A stretch of 64,000 nt of DNA from Streptomyces sp. NBC_00224 (lineage in GTDB: Bacteria; Actinomycetota; Actinomycetes; Streptomycetales; Streptomycetaceae). Position numbers and translations under genes: made by a program. Under the pieces are notes generated by a model, which ran no database searches, was not told the DNA's origin, and saw nothing but the letters and a program-made list of their open reading frames with translations. The stretch covers positions 620,001 to 684,000 of the forward strand of contig NZ_CP108106.1 of NCBI RefSeq assembly GCF_041435195.1. Reading direction: 5' to 3'. Below are positions 8,990-17,411 of this stretch, one piece after another; within the stretch, counting starts at the first letter, position 1, and the number at the start of each line of letters is the position of its first letter.

Positions 8990-11155
8990 ATGTCACGCGC
9001 CCGCGTCCGCACCCCCCGGTTCCGGCTGACCGCCGCCGTCGCCGTCGCCCTGGCCGCCACCACCGCCGGCACGCTCGCCGGCCCGGCCGCCGCCGCGGCG
9101 GCCCCCACCGGTGCGGCCGCGGTCGCACAGCAGGGCGCCGGGGACGCCGTCTTCCCGTTCCTCAACAGCGTCGTCGCGACCGCTGGGCCCAACGGGTTCC
9201 TCGCCGTCCGGACGGACGACGTCGTCTGGACGCGGTACGCGGACGGTTCCGTCACCACGTTCCCGAAGAGCCCTGCGATCACCTACCGGGGCGCCGCCGG
9301 AGCCGACGTCGTCGTGGCGAGCGAAGGAACCCGCCACACTGTCCACGACATGGCCAAGGGCGGCGCCCCGGTCGTCATCGACATTCCGTACGAGCTGCGC
9401 GAGGTCAACGGCTCGACGCTCGTGATGGTCGACCCGGCCACCCACGAGCTCCACCTCGTGAGCCGGGCGCCCGGGGGCGAGGTGGTCGACCGCAAGGTGA
9501 CGGGGATGCCGACCGGAGTCCCCTGGGAGTTCCACGGCTCCACGCCCGGTACGGTCGCCGTGCAGACCTCGGAGTCGGGCGGCTTCCGTCTCGCCCTGGT
9601 CGACGTGGCCACGGCCGCCGCCGTCGAGACGTACGACCTCGCCCGCTACAGCGGCTTCGCACAGGTCACGCCCGACCACGTGCTCTGGGAGCCGGCATAC
9701 GGCCAGACCAAGATCGTGGACCGGAAGACCAAGCAGGCCGAGACGCTTCCCTACCGGGCGCAGATCGCCCTGGGCGGCGAATGGCTGGCGATCACGGGCG
9801 GCGACAAGGTCGTCGTCGACGGGGTCACCTACCCGAACAAGCCGATCGTCCTCAAGTCGCTGAAGGACAGCCGCAAGGTCGCGCTCCTCGATCTCGCGAG
9901 TCGCGTGGCCCCGGCCGGCGACGGGACGCTCCTGGTGTCCGGCGGCACCTTCGCGCAGGGCCAAGGCCTCTTCCGCATCTCGCTCAACGCGAGCGGGACC
10001 CCGGTGGCCACCATGATCGGGGACGGGCAAAGCCCCCTGGAAATGGTCTTGGAGCGGGTGAACATTCCGAGCGTCTACCGCTTCGACGGCACCGACAAGC
10101 GCGTGACCTGGGAGGCCAACCAGCAGGACCTGGGCGTCGCGCTGGACCTGACCCACGTGGCCACCGGCCGCAAGGTGTCGCTCTGGAGCTACTACGACAC
10201 CTCCATCGGCTGGGACGGTTACCTCGACCAGGTGATCGGCGCCTACAACGGCGCGTACACCTGGAAGATGACCGCCCGCCCGGCGTCCGGAGTCGGCCCC
10301 GTCGCCGTGAAGACCGGTACCACCACGGTGGACCGTGGCACCGCGCCACGCGACTTCAACGACAACGCGCACGCGGACGCCCTCGTTCGCGACAGCTCGG
10401 GCAACCTCTCCGCGTACGACCTCAGCCAGCTACGCGCCATGGGCAACAGCTCCGACTGTCATGACGAGGGCTGCCCGCCGGTCGTCCGCGACCCGAAGCC
10501 GGACGTGCTGGGCACCGGCTGGAACACGTACACGCTGATGGCCTCCCCCGGAAACGTGGCTGGTTCAGCCTCGGACGACGTTGTCGGCCGAGACCGTGAC
10601 GGGGTGCTGTGGCTCCACCAGGGCAGCCAGCAAAAGCTCCTGCCCCGTACGAAGATAGGCGGCGGCTGGAACATCTACACCCAGATCACCGGCGGATCCG
10701 ACCTGAACGGCGACGGCCGGGGCGATCTCCTCGCCACCGACAAAGCCGGCGTGCTTTGGTTCTACGCCTCCACCGGCAATGCCACCGCCCCCTTCAAGGC
10801 CCGCCAGAAGATCGGCGGCGGCTGGGGCGTCTACAACCTCCTCACCGCCCCGGGCAACATCGCGGGCGCCTCCGGCGGCGACCTCCTCGCCCGCGACAAG
10901 GACGGTGTCCTCTGGCTCTATCTGGGCAAGGGCGACGGCACCTTCACCGCCCGTCGCAAGATCGGCGGCGGCTGGCAGAAGTACACCCACGTCATCCCGG
11001 CGGGCAGGAACGGCAAGGGCGTGGCCGACATCTACGCCATCGGCCCCTCCGGCTCCGCGCTCTACTCCGGCCGCGACAGCACGACCCGCCCCTTCGAATC
11101 GGCCTACACCCTGCCCCTGCGCAGCGACTCCACCCGCTTCCGGACCTTCTTCTGA
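8990..11155 (+). CDS. Secreted beta-propeller / FG-GAP-type repeat protein
   Basis: A 721-aa predicted exported protein. The signal peptide is clear: Arg-rich start, hydrophobic core, A-A-A-A-P near residue 38. The middle (about 50-470) contains repeated short beta motifs like a propeller. The C-terminal 220 residues carry repeats of the form D-L-L-A-R-D-K-D-G-V-L-W-L-Y...KIGGGW...YT, typical of Streptomyces FG-GAP/VCBS-like proteins. The Asp-rich turns (D-L-N-G-D-G-R-G-D) look like calcium loops. No catalytic motif was seen, so it may be a binding or adhesion protein. The ATG at 8990 was chosen for the GGAGG ten bases upstream. Confidence 0.82.
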   Translation: MSRARVRTPRFRLTAAVAVALAATTAGTLAGPAAAAAAPTGAAAVAQQGAGDAVFPFLNSVVATAGPNGFLAVRTDDVVWTRYADGSVTTFPKSPAITYRGAAGADVVVASEGTRHTVHDMAKGGAPVVIDIPYELREVNGSTLVMVDPATHELHLVSRAPGGEVVDRKVTGMPTGVPWEFHGSTPGTVAVQTSESGGFRLALVDVATAAAVETYDLARYSGFAQVTPDHVLWEPAYGQTKIVDRKTKQAETLPYRAQIALGGEWLAITGGDKVVVDGVTYPNKPIVLKSLKDSRKVALLDLASRVAPAGDGTLLVSGGTFAQGQGLFRISLNASGTPVATMIGDGQSPLEMVLERVNIPSVYRFDGTDKRVTWEANQQDLGVALDLTHVATGRKVSLWSYYDTSIGWDGYLDQVIGAYNGAYTWKMTARPASGVGPVAVKTGTTTVDRGTAPRDFNDNAHADALVRDSSGNLSAYDLSQLRAMGNSSDCHDEGCPPVVRDPKPDVLGTGWNTYTLMASPGNVAGSASDDVVGRDRDGVLWLHQGSQQKLLPRTKIGGGWNIYTQITGGSDLNGDGRGDLLATDKAGVLWFYASTGNATAPFKARQKIGGGWGVYNLLTAPGNIAGASGGDLLARDKDGVLWLYLGKGDGTFTARRKIGGGWQKYTHVIPAGRNGKGVADIYAIGPSGSALYSGRDSTTRPFESAYTLPLRSDSTRFRTFF

Positions 11156-11259
11156 TCCCTGTCTCACGCCTCCACCTCGTCCCGACCGAAAGGGTCGCTG
11201 TGACCGCCGGGCCTCGGGACGCTGTCTGACCGCCGTGTGGGCACCGCCGGCCGCGGTGC

Positions 11260-11530
11260 CCCAACCCGGGCCCACGTCGAGCGAAACCACCGTCACGGCG
11301 CTGCACGATCTCCACGGCGAGCCCGGTGGCCTCCCGGGCGCAGGCATGGAAGTCAGCGCCGCGATAGCCCTGGTCCGCCCACACATGCCGCAGGCGCGGA
11401 AAGACGTGGGCGGCCTGGGAGAACAGCACGGCGCCAGCCTGGCCACCCACACTGGCCGGGCCTACGCAGGTGAGCAGGACAGTGCCGCGGGTATCGATGA
11501 GAAGGGGGCGCTTGATGCCCGCTGCCGCGC
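11260..11530 (-). pseudogene. Stump of an IS4/IS5-type DDE transposase
   Basis: The minus strand reads I-K-R-P-L-L-I-D-T-R-G-T-V-L and then HVWADQGYRG, followed by A-T-G-L-A-V-E-I-V-Q-R-R-D-G-G-F. These match the second catalytic block of IS5-group transposases (usual form VWADxGYxG). The N-terminal block, the final Glu region and terminal repeats are missing. It is another dead insertion-sequence piece. Confidence 0.7.
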
Positions 11531-11580
11531 CCCCTTGTACGCCACCGTGATCACAGACGACGAACGCCCCCTATCGCCAT

Positions 11581-12060
11581 CCTCGGACCCTCGTCACCCG
11601 CCCCGTGACACCACGACGGCCAAAGCCCCAGCGGGGCGGCAGCACTGTTCACCCGTCAGCTGCGGGAGAGGCGGCCCTGCTCGGCCGCAGATGCCATGAG
11701 GCAGGGTTCATCGACGGCCACAGCCCGCAGCCATCGAGGGAAGCCACACTTCGCTCGGCGAGACGCGCTGGCTGCAGAGTGCCTCCCGGCCTCGTGCACA
11801 TCGACAACACCGTCATCTGGCCGCCTCCCGTGGACGCCGTCGGTAAACGGCCCTTCGGCTACCTCGGCAAACCCGGGAAGTGGGCTCCCGTCAGCGAAGC
11901 GCGAGCCGATTTCACCATTACTGGCGATCAACTCTTCCGGTTGCCGCCCGACCGCAACAGGAAAGGAGCCTCGTCGGCACCTTGCTCCTCACGCTCAGGC
12001 CATTGATCGCGACGCCCTGCCGCGTCGCGGGGCGTGACGCGTTCGTCGATCACGTACGGC
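11581..12060. other. Intergenic region with IS debris, no supported gene
   Basis: Frames are open on both strands but none has a recognised domain. The stretch joins the transposase stump to the regulatory region of the ricin-type lectin gene and is probably the rest of a decayed mobile element. Confidence 0.35.
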
Positions 12061-12068
12061 ATCGCGAC

Positions 12069-12138
12069 TCATTGTCCGCGGACATTCTTCATTGTCCGCG
12101 GGCCAACAGAAGTACGGGCGGCCGTGTTGACGGACAAT
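12069..12138. promoter_or_regulatory. Repeated ATTGTCCG motifs upstream of the lectin gene
   Basis: TCATTGTCCGCGG occurs twice as direct repeats (12069-12081 and 12089-12101), 20 bp apart, i.e. about two helical turns. An inverted CGGACAAT lies at 12131-12138. The set is about 90 bp upstream of the ricin-type lectin start. The spacing suggests co-operative regulator binding; the factor is unknown. Confidence 0.4.
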
Positions 12139-12224
12139 TCACAGACGGCCAGGGTGGGTTCGAAGATGCCGGAGGAGGTTGTGCGCTGCCCCTTCCGGCG
12201 TACGGACCGAATTCGGGGAGTGCA

Positions 12225-12797
12225 ATGAGTGCAAGGATGCACATGGGAGCAATCGCCCTCGGCCTGACCGCCTCTGCGGTGGTCCTGCCGTCCGGTACGG
12301 CTTCGGGGCAGGAGGTAGCCGATTCGTCTCGCTCCACTCCGGGGCAGATCGCACAGCATCGGACTGCTCCGAGCCGGGCATCTGCCACCACGTACTACAT
12401 CGTGAACAGTTATTCCGGAAAGTGCCTCACTGTCGACGACTCACAGAACTGGGATGGCGGGGCTGTTTACGCACAGGAATGCAATACAGCCGTGCAGAGC
12501 TGGTATGTCGGATCCAACGCGGGACGTTGGGCGGTGACGGCCACGTGGGACGGCCGAGTCCTGGATGCCGTGTTGGACAACGTCAACGGAAGTCGCATCA
12601 CTCGCTACCGTTGGCTCGAATGGGACCACCAACCCAGGAACCAGCAGTGGACGCACAGCACGGTGACCGGGGAGATGAGGAATTCCTGGAACGGACGGTG
12701 CCTCGACGCCGATCCCGGACAAGCCAACAGCTATATCCAGCGCGTGTACTTGTGGGACTGCAACGGCAGCGACTGGCAGAAATGGCTGTGGTATTAG
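12225..12797 (+). CDS. Secreted ricin-type beta-trefoil lectin
   Basis: A 190-aa protein with a signal peptide (M-S-A-R-M-H-M-G-A-I-A-L-G-L-T-A-S-A-V-V) and a single ricin B-like domain from about residue 60 to the end. Three Q-x-W-type turns are visible (Q-S-W, Q-Q-W and Q-K-W), one per subdomain of a beta-trefoil, each paired with K/R-C-L-T/D-V/A-D strands. Such domains bind galactose- or xylose-type sugars. There is no attached catalytic domain, so it is a free secreted lectin or a small carbohydrate-binding effector. The start at ATG 12225 follows GGGGAG at 12215-12220. The repeat motifs upstream suggest specific regulation. Confidence 0.85.
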   Translation: MSARMHMGAIALGLTASAVVLPSGTASGQEVADSSRSTPGQIAQHRTAPSRASATTYYIVNSYSGKCLTVDDSQNWDGGAVYAQECNTAVQSWYVGSNAGRWAVTATWDGRVLDAVLDNVNGSRITRYRWLEWDHQPRNQQWTHSTVTGEMRNSWNGRCLDADPGQANSYIQRVYLWDCNGSDWQKWLWY

Positions 12798-12970
12798 CTC
12801 GGATTTCCTCCACAGCACCCAACCGACGCGCTCGGGACTTCCATCCCCGAAGCCGGACTCCCCCACCCCTTTCCGTCGTCCGGCTGTGGACAAGGACGCC
12901 GTCGTCTGGTTCCTCGGCCGTGCCGCCGCACCGGCTGGCAACCGCACACAAACCCCTGGAGGAGAGAGCT

Positions 12971-13243
12971 ATGAACCGAACACACCACGCTATGACGGCT
13001 GTCGCCGGAACCATAGCGACTCTGGCACTGGCGGCGACGCTCAGTGCCGGTCCGGCGAGCGCGGCTACGACCCCGTCAGTCCCCTCGACCGAGGTGGCTG
13101 CGAGCACGCCTTACCACTACTACAGCACGTTCCCCAGTGAAATCGAGTGCGGACAGACAGGCCACAACCTCGTGGACCGCGGTCCCTACGCGTCGTACAT
13201 GTGCACCCGTGTACTCAGCGGATGGGAGCTCTGGGTGAGGTAA
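12971..13243 (+). CDS. Small secreted protein of unknown function
   Basis: A 90-aa protein with a clear signal peptide (M-N-R-T-H-H-A-M-T-A-V-A-G-T-I-A, cleavage near A-S-A-A-T at residue 35). The mature part of about 55 residues has two cysteines (I-E-C-G-Q-T-G-H-N and Y-M-C-T-R-V) likely forming one disulfide, and ends in G-W-E-L-W-V-R. No family was recognised. A strong ribosome binding site, GGAGGAGAG, precedes the start. A terminator hairpin lies 15 bp after the stop. It is about 170 bp after the lectin gene, possibly independently transcribed. Confidence 0.72.
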   Translation: MNRTHHAMTAVAGTIATLALAATLSAGPASAATTPSVPSTEVAASTPYHYYSTFPSEIECGQTGHNLVDRGPYASYMCTRVLSGWELWVR

Positions 13244-13257
13244 CCAGCGTCTGGGCG

Positions 13258-13296
13258 GTCCGGCTCCCCTGCGCAAGTCGGCAAGGGAAGCCGGAC
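13258..13296 (+). terminator. Hairpin terminator after the small secreted protein gene
   Basis: GTCCGGCTCCCCT at 13258-13270 pairs with AGGGAAGCCGGAC at 13284-13296 with one mismatch and a 13-base loop. No U-run follows, as is common in Streptomyces. Confidence 0.55.
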
Positions 13297-13369
13297 GGTC
13301 TGTGTGAAGCCGGGGCTTACCAGTCGCTGTCGCGGAGGGGTTCCAGGCGCCACTTCCGATTGCCCCAGT

Positions 13370-13700
13370 CGACCCAGTCTCTCGGCCTTGCGCAACCGGC
13401 CGTTCTCCACCCGCAGCCTCGCCAGTTCCTCACCCCAGCCCTCGACCGACCGCTCGCCGCGGCCGCCGGCACGGCCGGCCTGCTCGCCGGCCGCTGGCCC
13501 CGAGGACTTCGACAACCTGGCACAGGACCGGGAGCGGGAACGGGCCGTGCTGGTGTTCGAGGAAGTCAGTAGGCTCTTGGGCTTACCAGCGTTGGCCTCC
13601 TCTCAGGCCGCCCGCACCCGTAGACCCCGTTCACCGTCACCCCGACGTCGGCGGCCGCCCGCGCCAGCGGCATCCCCGAGACAACCAAGGCGACCAGGCG
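13370..13700 (-). pseudogene. Decayed transposase/HTH remnant
   Basis: On the minus strand one piece reads C-E-R-L-V-A-L-V-V-S-G-M-P-L-A-R-A-A-A-D-V-G-V-T-V, a helix-turn-helix. After stops and a frame change a second piece reads E-E-L-A-R-L-R-V-E-N-G-R-L-R-K-A-E, the leucine-zipper-like tail of IS3 OrfA-type proteins. The two do not form one intact frame. It is most likely debris of one or two mobile elements. Confidence 0.45.
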
Positions 13701-13799
13701 CTCGCACCCACGAAGCCCGGGTCTTGAAGTATGTCCTGAATCGGCAACTAAACCTCTATTGAAGGTGAGTTGATCTCCAGCCGGCGGTAGCTTGGAGGC

Positions 13800-13886
13800 A
13801 TGTCTCGCAACGACGCCGTCAGCTCTGCGCTGATTGATACTTCGATGGTCTCTCGGCCACCGATGCGTCGGCTCGTGTGCCTGTAA
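13800..13886 (+). CDS. 28-codon mini-ORF, possible leader peptide
   Basis: ATG at 13800 preceded by GGAGG (13794-13798) at very short spacing; 28 codons ending in M-R-R-L-V-C-L and TAA. An internal ATG would give the 7-mer M-R-R-L-V-C-L alone. A small hairpin follows (CCCGTG 13897-13902 with CACGGG 13910-13915), and the 51-aa gene starts 85 bp later. The layout resembles a leader-peptide/attenuator unit, but function is inferred only from position. Confidence 0.3.
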   Translation: MSRNDAVSSALIDTSMVSRPPMRRLVCL

Positions 13887-13999
13887 GTCTCTCCCTCCCG
13901 TGCTCAGATCACGGGCGGGGCGGCGGTGCGTGCCGTTCGACGGGAGCGCAACCAGGCGGCCGCAGTCCCGCCTCTCCTCCGCAGGAGAGGCCACACCTC

Positions 14000-14155
14000 A
14001 TGTTCAGGGACAAAAGCAAGATCGCAGACCGCAACGACATTGCCCGCCGCTGGCTTTTAGCAGCTGCGGTGCGAGGCATCCTCGCCGGTGTCACCCGTGC
14101 CGTCATGGACATCCTCATCAACTCAATGAGGGGCCGGTACTTGCAGCACCACTGA
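14000..14155 (+). CDS. 51-aa cationic amphipathic small protein, unknown
   Basis: ATG at 14000 with AGGAGAGG at 13983-13990, a good ribosome binding site. The product is basic at the start (M-F-R-D-K-S-K-I-A-D-R-N-D-I-A-R-R), followed by an Ala/Val/Ile-rich helix (W-L-L-A-A-A-V-R-G-I-L-A-G-V-T-R-A-V-M-D-I-L-I) and a short polar tail. The helix is amphipathic rather than a clean membrane span. No family recognised. It sits alone between decayed elements yet keeps a strong translation start, with a mini-ORF and a hairpin upstream. Confidence 0.5.
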   Translation: MFRDKSKIADRNDIARRWLLAAAVRGILAGVTRAVMDILINSMRGRYLQHH

Positions 14156-14251
14156 TCGACTGAACCTGAGGGCGGCACCAAAGTCACGGACCGCGGCCGC
14201 CCTCAGGCGTCGATTGACGAAGACAGACCAGTTGAACAACGACTCCCACCA

Positions 14252-14577
14252 GTACGACCGCACACTTCGACAGGCATCTCTACTTGGTCAGCTGGTGGCA
14301 TCAAGGCCACCGTTTCGACCCGGCACGCGTTGGCGCGCCAGGGCAGCCGGCCTGGCCGGGCGCCGCATGCCGGGAAGGCGAGTACTACAAGCTCCTCACG
14401 CGCGACCTGCGCATGGGTACCTTCTGGCACCCATGAGAGGAGTCCCTGTGCGTCTTCGGCGCAGAGCTCCTGGCCGAGGTCGAGGACGACCTCACAGCCA
14501 TCCTCGGCACCGTGATGCGCCGGGGCGGACGCAACGTAGGCAACGTCTGGACATACGAATCAAAAGGCAGCCCGTAG
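14252..14577 (+). pseudogene. Broken DUF2716-like gene
   Basis: Pieces read H-F-D-R-H, then after a one-base slip near 14280 Y-L-V-S-W-W-H-Q-G-H-R-F-D-P, then G-E-Y-Y-K-L-L-T-R-D-L-R-M-G-T-F-W-H-P, an in-frame TGA at 14434-14436, and S-L-C-V-F-G-A-E-L-L in the same frame to TAG at 14577. In the family, as I recall it, the position of the TGA is a Trp (H-P-W-E), so TGG has become TGA. The N-terminal part is missing. I judge it dead: truncation, frameshift and stop together. Confidence 0.6.
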
Positions 14578-14626
14578 GCGAACGCCGTGAGCCGGAGGCC
14601 GCGTGCCGAGCGGGCGGTGAGCGCAC

Positions 14627-15118
14627 TCACCCGGTGGGACCACCGGCGGCCTCCCGGCGCACGGTCTCGGCGACGCGGGAGAGTGCCGCGCCGAAGTGGC
14701 GGCGCTGTGCGGCGGTGAGAGGGTCGAACACGAGTCGGCGCACCTGTGCGACATGCCCCGGCGCGCTGTCGACCACCTTCTGCCGGCCGCTGTCGGTCAG
14801 CGTGGCCAGGGTGTAGCGACCGTCGCTCGGGTCGATTCGTCGAACGATCCACTCTCGCGCCTCAAAGCGGTCCATCAGCTTCGACAGCCGCGGGAGAGTG
14901 CTGTTGCAGTCCCGGGCCAACTCGCTGAACCGCATGGTGATCTGATGCGCCATCGACAACCGGGCGAGCACGCCGTACTCGAAGTTCGAGATACCCGCGT
15001 CGCGCTGCAGCTGACGGTCCAGTGCTGCAGGCAGCGCGATCACGACGGTGAGAAGGTCCTGCCAAAGTTCCTGCTGCTCGGTGTCGAGCCACGGTGACGG
15101 TTCATCCATGTGATCCAT
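14627..15118 (-). CDS. MarR family transcriptional regulator
   Basis: A 163-aa regulator with the usual MarR layout: N-terminal dimerisation helices, a winged HTH at about residues 60-110 (R-F-S-E-L-A-R-D-C-N-S-T-L-P-R-L-S-K-L-M-D-R-F-E), the wing D-P-S-D-G-R-Y-T-L-A-T-L-T-D-S-G, and a C-terminal helix. It is divergent from an EthD-like gene. A perfect 18-bp inverted repeat lies four bases upstream of the ATG at 15118, so it very probably represses itself and the EthD gene until a ligand binds. A second in-frame ATG at 15109 is possible. Confidence 0.9.
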   Translation of the reverse strand: MDHMDEPSPWLDTEQQELWQDLLTVVIALPAALDRQLQRDAGISNFEYGVLARLSMAHQITMRFSELARDCNSTLPRLSKLMDRFEAREWIVRRIDPSDGRYTLATLTDSGRQKVVDSAPGHVAQVRRLVFDPLTAAQRRHFGAALSRVAETVRREAAGGPTG

Positions 15119-15121
15119 CCT

Positions 15122-15159
15122 ACTTGCTCAGGCAACAGATGTCTGTTGCCTGAGCAAGT
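15122..15159. promoter_or_regulatory. MarR operator: perfect 18-bp inverted repeat
   Basis: ACTTGCTCAGGCAACAGA at 15122-15139 is exactly mirrored at 15142-15159 with a 2-base centre. A smaller related palindrome TTGCC-CA-GGCAA lies at 15181-15192. Both fall between the MarR gene and the EthD gene. The arm length and symmetry are typical of MarR dimer sites. Confidence 0.75.
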
Positions 15160-15175
15160 CAGTGCGGTCTACCTT
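15146..15175 (+). promoter_or_regulatory. Candidate promoter of the EthD gene, overlapping the operator
   Basis: TTGCCT at 15146-15151 and TACCTT at 15170-15175 with an 18-base spacer fit a housekeeping-type promoter. The -35 element lies inside the MarR operator, which would explain repression. Confidence 0.35.
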
Positions 15176-15219
15176 ATGAGTTGCCCAGGCAAGTCAAATG
15201 CAGCTTCAAGGAGTCCTCC

Positions 15220-15564
15220 ATGATCAAGCTCAGCATCTTCCTGACCCGGCGGGCCGACCTCTCCCACGAGGAGTTCGTGGACTACTGGACACAGAAGCAC
15301 ACCCCGCTGCTTTCGAGCCTGCCCAGCGCAGAGGTCCCGGTCCGGCGCTACGTCCAGCTCCTGCCCACCGAGGACGAGATCCCTGGCATAACCACCGCCG
15401 TCTACGACGGTGTCGCCGAAGTGTGGGTCGACGGCATCGCCGACGCCGCCCGCTGGTTCACCTCCGACACCTACACCACGACCATCGCCGCGGACGAGGA
15501 GAACTTCCTCGACCGCTCCCAGACCCGCTTCCTCTACGCCACCGAGAGCCCGATCTTCGGCTGA
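15220..15564 (+). CDS. EthD domain protein (dimeric alpha/beta-barrel)
   Basis: A 114-aa protein with the EthD signature: M-I-K-L-S-I-F-L-T-R-R-A-D-L-S-H-E-E-F, then Y-W-T-Q-K-H-T-P-L. Members include small ferredoxin-fold barrel proteins linked to ether degradation and polyketide cyclisation/oxygenation; the substrate here is not known. The start was chosen at ATG 15220, with AAGGAG at 15208-15213. It is divergent from, and probably controlled by, the MarR regulator through the shared operator. Confidence 0.85.
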   Translation: MIKLSIFLTRRADLSHEEFVDYWTQKHTPLLSSLPSAEVPVRRYVQLLPTEDEIPGITTAVYDGVAEVWVDGIADAARWFTSDTYTTTIAADEENFLDRSQTRFLYATESPIFG

Positions 15565-15783
15565 ACCGCCGTCAGCGACAACTCCCCCCCCGTTATCTTC
15601 TTCGCGGTCCTGCAATGGGGCCTCCGGCCTCCGGGCCCCGGCATAGCTGCTCCCCCCTGTCGAAGGCATGACTTGGATGGTGGTGCCACCGGGCCCAAGA
15701 GGCGTCATGGGAGACGCTGATGAGTGCCTCTGTGTGTCAAGGGGCGCAGCGAGAGTCGTGTGGCGGTCGCGTTTCAGGGTGCG

Positions 15784-16040
15784 TTAGACGACGTTCGACA
15801 GGCGTCGCTTGAGGGCCCGGCCGACCTCGGCCGTGGTCTTCCCTTCGGGGATTTTCCGCAGGTAGCAGTCCTGGCCGCGACCGCCGTGACGGATCTGGCA
15901 GACCGCGATGACGTGCGGCACGGAGTTCAGCGCCCGGTTCCCGCCGGTGTTGAGGCGGTGACGGGTGTTCTTGCCACTGGAGGCGTCCAGGGGCGCCGTA
16001 TCGGTGTAGCCGGCGTAGCAGTGCTCGGTGGGTCGCGGAC
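15784..16040 (-). pseudogene. C-terminal stump of an IS110-type transposase
   Basis: The minus strand reads C-Y-A-G-Y-T-D-T-A-P-L-D-A-S-S-G-K-N, R-H-R-L-N-T-G-G-N-R-A-L-N-S-V-P-H-V-I-A, and ends in G-R-A-L-K-R-R-L-S-N-V-V. This is the transposase_20 C-terminal domain of IS110/IS1111 elements. The N-terminal RuvC-like DEDD part is absent. Dead element. Confidence 0.8.
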
Positions 16041-16154
16041 TTGGCGGTCGACGCGTCTCAACCCGCCCTAGGCTCACGGGGTAGGGAAATCCCCCTGGCA
16101 GGTGGGGTGTTGGTCCCAATGTGCCGGGCGTGCCGGGAGCGGCAGAGTCCAGCC

Positions 16155-17411
16155 ATGAACCTTTCCAGGCTCCGTGGAAGATCAGCCAAGCGCGGTGTGC
16201 TCGCTGTGGTATGCACCGTGACCGTACTGGCGGGGACCGGGTGCAGTGACGACCACCAGCGGTCCTCCTCGTCTGCCGCACCTGCCGCACCTGCCGCGTA
16301 CCCGCAGCCCGCAGCACGTGGTTCGGTGATCTCTGCGACCCCTGTGGCGGACTTGACCGCCAAGGAGGTCGTGGCCCGTGTGGCGAAGGCCGGCATCGAC
16401 GCGGCACAGGTCCGCTACGGCGTGCGGGCCCACCGGATCGTGTACCGCACCATCGACATCAAGGGCCGGCCCACCACGGCGAGCGAGCTGGTGGTGATGC
16501 CGAAGAGCGACGACCGCACTCTTCGAGTGGTGTCCTGGCTGCACGGCACGGAGGTGTACCGGGGGGAGGTGGCCTCGGTGAACGACGAGTCCCCCGACCG
16601 GACCACGGCACTGCTGTTCGCCTCGACCGGCCGGGCGGTGTCCGCACCGGACTACCTCGGCATGGGCAAGGGCCCGGGGATCCATCCCTACGGGAACCCG
16701 GAGGCGACCGTCAGCGCGTCGGTGGATGCCTTGCGGGCGGCTCGTGCCTTCGCTGCCCGGGACAGTCGCACACTCGACCGGCGCGTACTGATCAGCGGAT
16801 TCTCCCAGGGTGGACCGGCCACCATGCTGGTCGGGCGCGCCCTGCAACAGGGTGTCGACCCGTACTTCCGCCCGGGTGCGCTGGCCCCGATCGCCGGCCC
16901 GTTCGACCTGAGTGGTTTCGAGGCCGCCGCAGCAGCCGACAAGGTTGCCCGCTCGTCCCTCTACCTCGCCTATTTCACCACCGCCTGGAACCGGATGTAC
17001 GGCCTGTACGACACTGCGGACCAGGCATTCCGTGCCCCCTACGACAAGACGGTGGAGACGCTGTTCGACGGCGACCACCAGGCGTCGCAGATCGCGGCCG
17101 CCCTGCCGGCCACCTCGAAAGAACTGTTCACCCCCGAGTTCCTCCAGAAGGTGCGCAACCCCACGGGGATCCTGAGGCGGAAACTGGAGGTGATGGACAC
17201 CACCTGTGACTGGCGGCCGACAGTCCCGGTGCACCTCTTCCACGCCAGGGGCGACAAGGACGTCTCCTTTACGAACTCCCTTCACTGCCAACGCCAGCTG
17301 GCTACCCACGGGGCCCACCAGCAGTTGAGCGACGTCGGGCAGTTCGACCACTCCACAACGGTCCTCAAGGCACTGCCCCAGGTGGTAAGCGAGTTCGACT
17401 CCGCCCACTGA
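16155..17411 (+). CDS. Lipoprotein alpha/beta hydrolase (secretory-lipase type)
   Basis: A 418-aa predicted lipoprotein. The signal peptide V-L-A-V-V-C-T-V-T-V-L-A-G-T-G-C ends in a lipobox-like GTGC, followed by a Ser/Ala/Pro linker. The hydrolase domain has W-L-H-G-T-E-V-Y (oxyanion region), S-A-P-D-Y-L-G-M-G, the nucleophile elbow GFSQGG (about residue 219), the acid loop F-H-A-R-G-D-K-D-V and the His in G-Q-F-D-H-S. It resembles secretory lipase/feruloyl-esterase-like enzymes that act outside the cell on esters. The start at ATG 16155 lacks a strong ribosome binding site but places the signal peptide correctly. A 13-bp hairpin follows the stop. Confidence 0.85.
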   Translation: MNLSRLRGRSAKRGVLAVVCTVTVLAGTGCSDDHQRSSSSAAPAAPAAYPQPAARGSVISATPVADLTAKEVVARVAKAGIDAAQVRYGVRAHRIVYRTIDIKGRPTTASELVVMPKSDDRTLRVVSWLHGTEVYRGEVASVNDESPDRTTALLFASTGRAVSAPDYLGMGKGPGIHPYGNPEATVSASVDALRAARAFAARDSRTLDRRVLISGFSQGGPATMLVGRALQQGVDPYFRPGALAPIAGPFDLSGFEAAAAADKVARSSLYLAYFTTAWNRMYGLYDTADQAFRAPYDKTVETLFDGDHQASQIAAALPATSKELFTPEFLQKVRNPTGILRRKLEVMDTTCDWRPTVPVHLFHARGDKDVSFTNSLHCQRQLATHGAHQQLSDVGQFDHSTTVLKALPQVVSEFDSAH

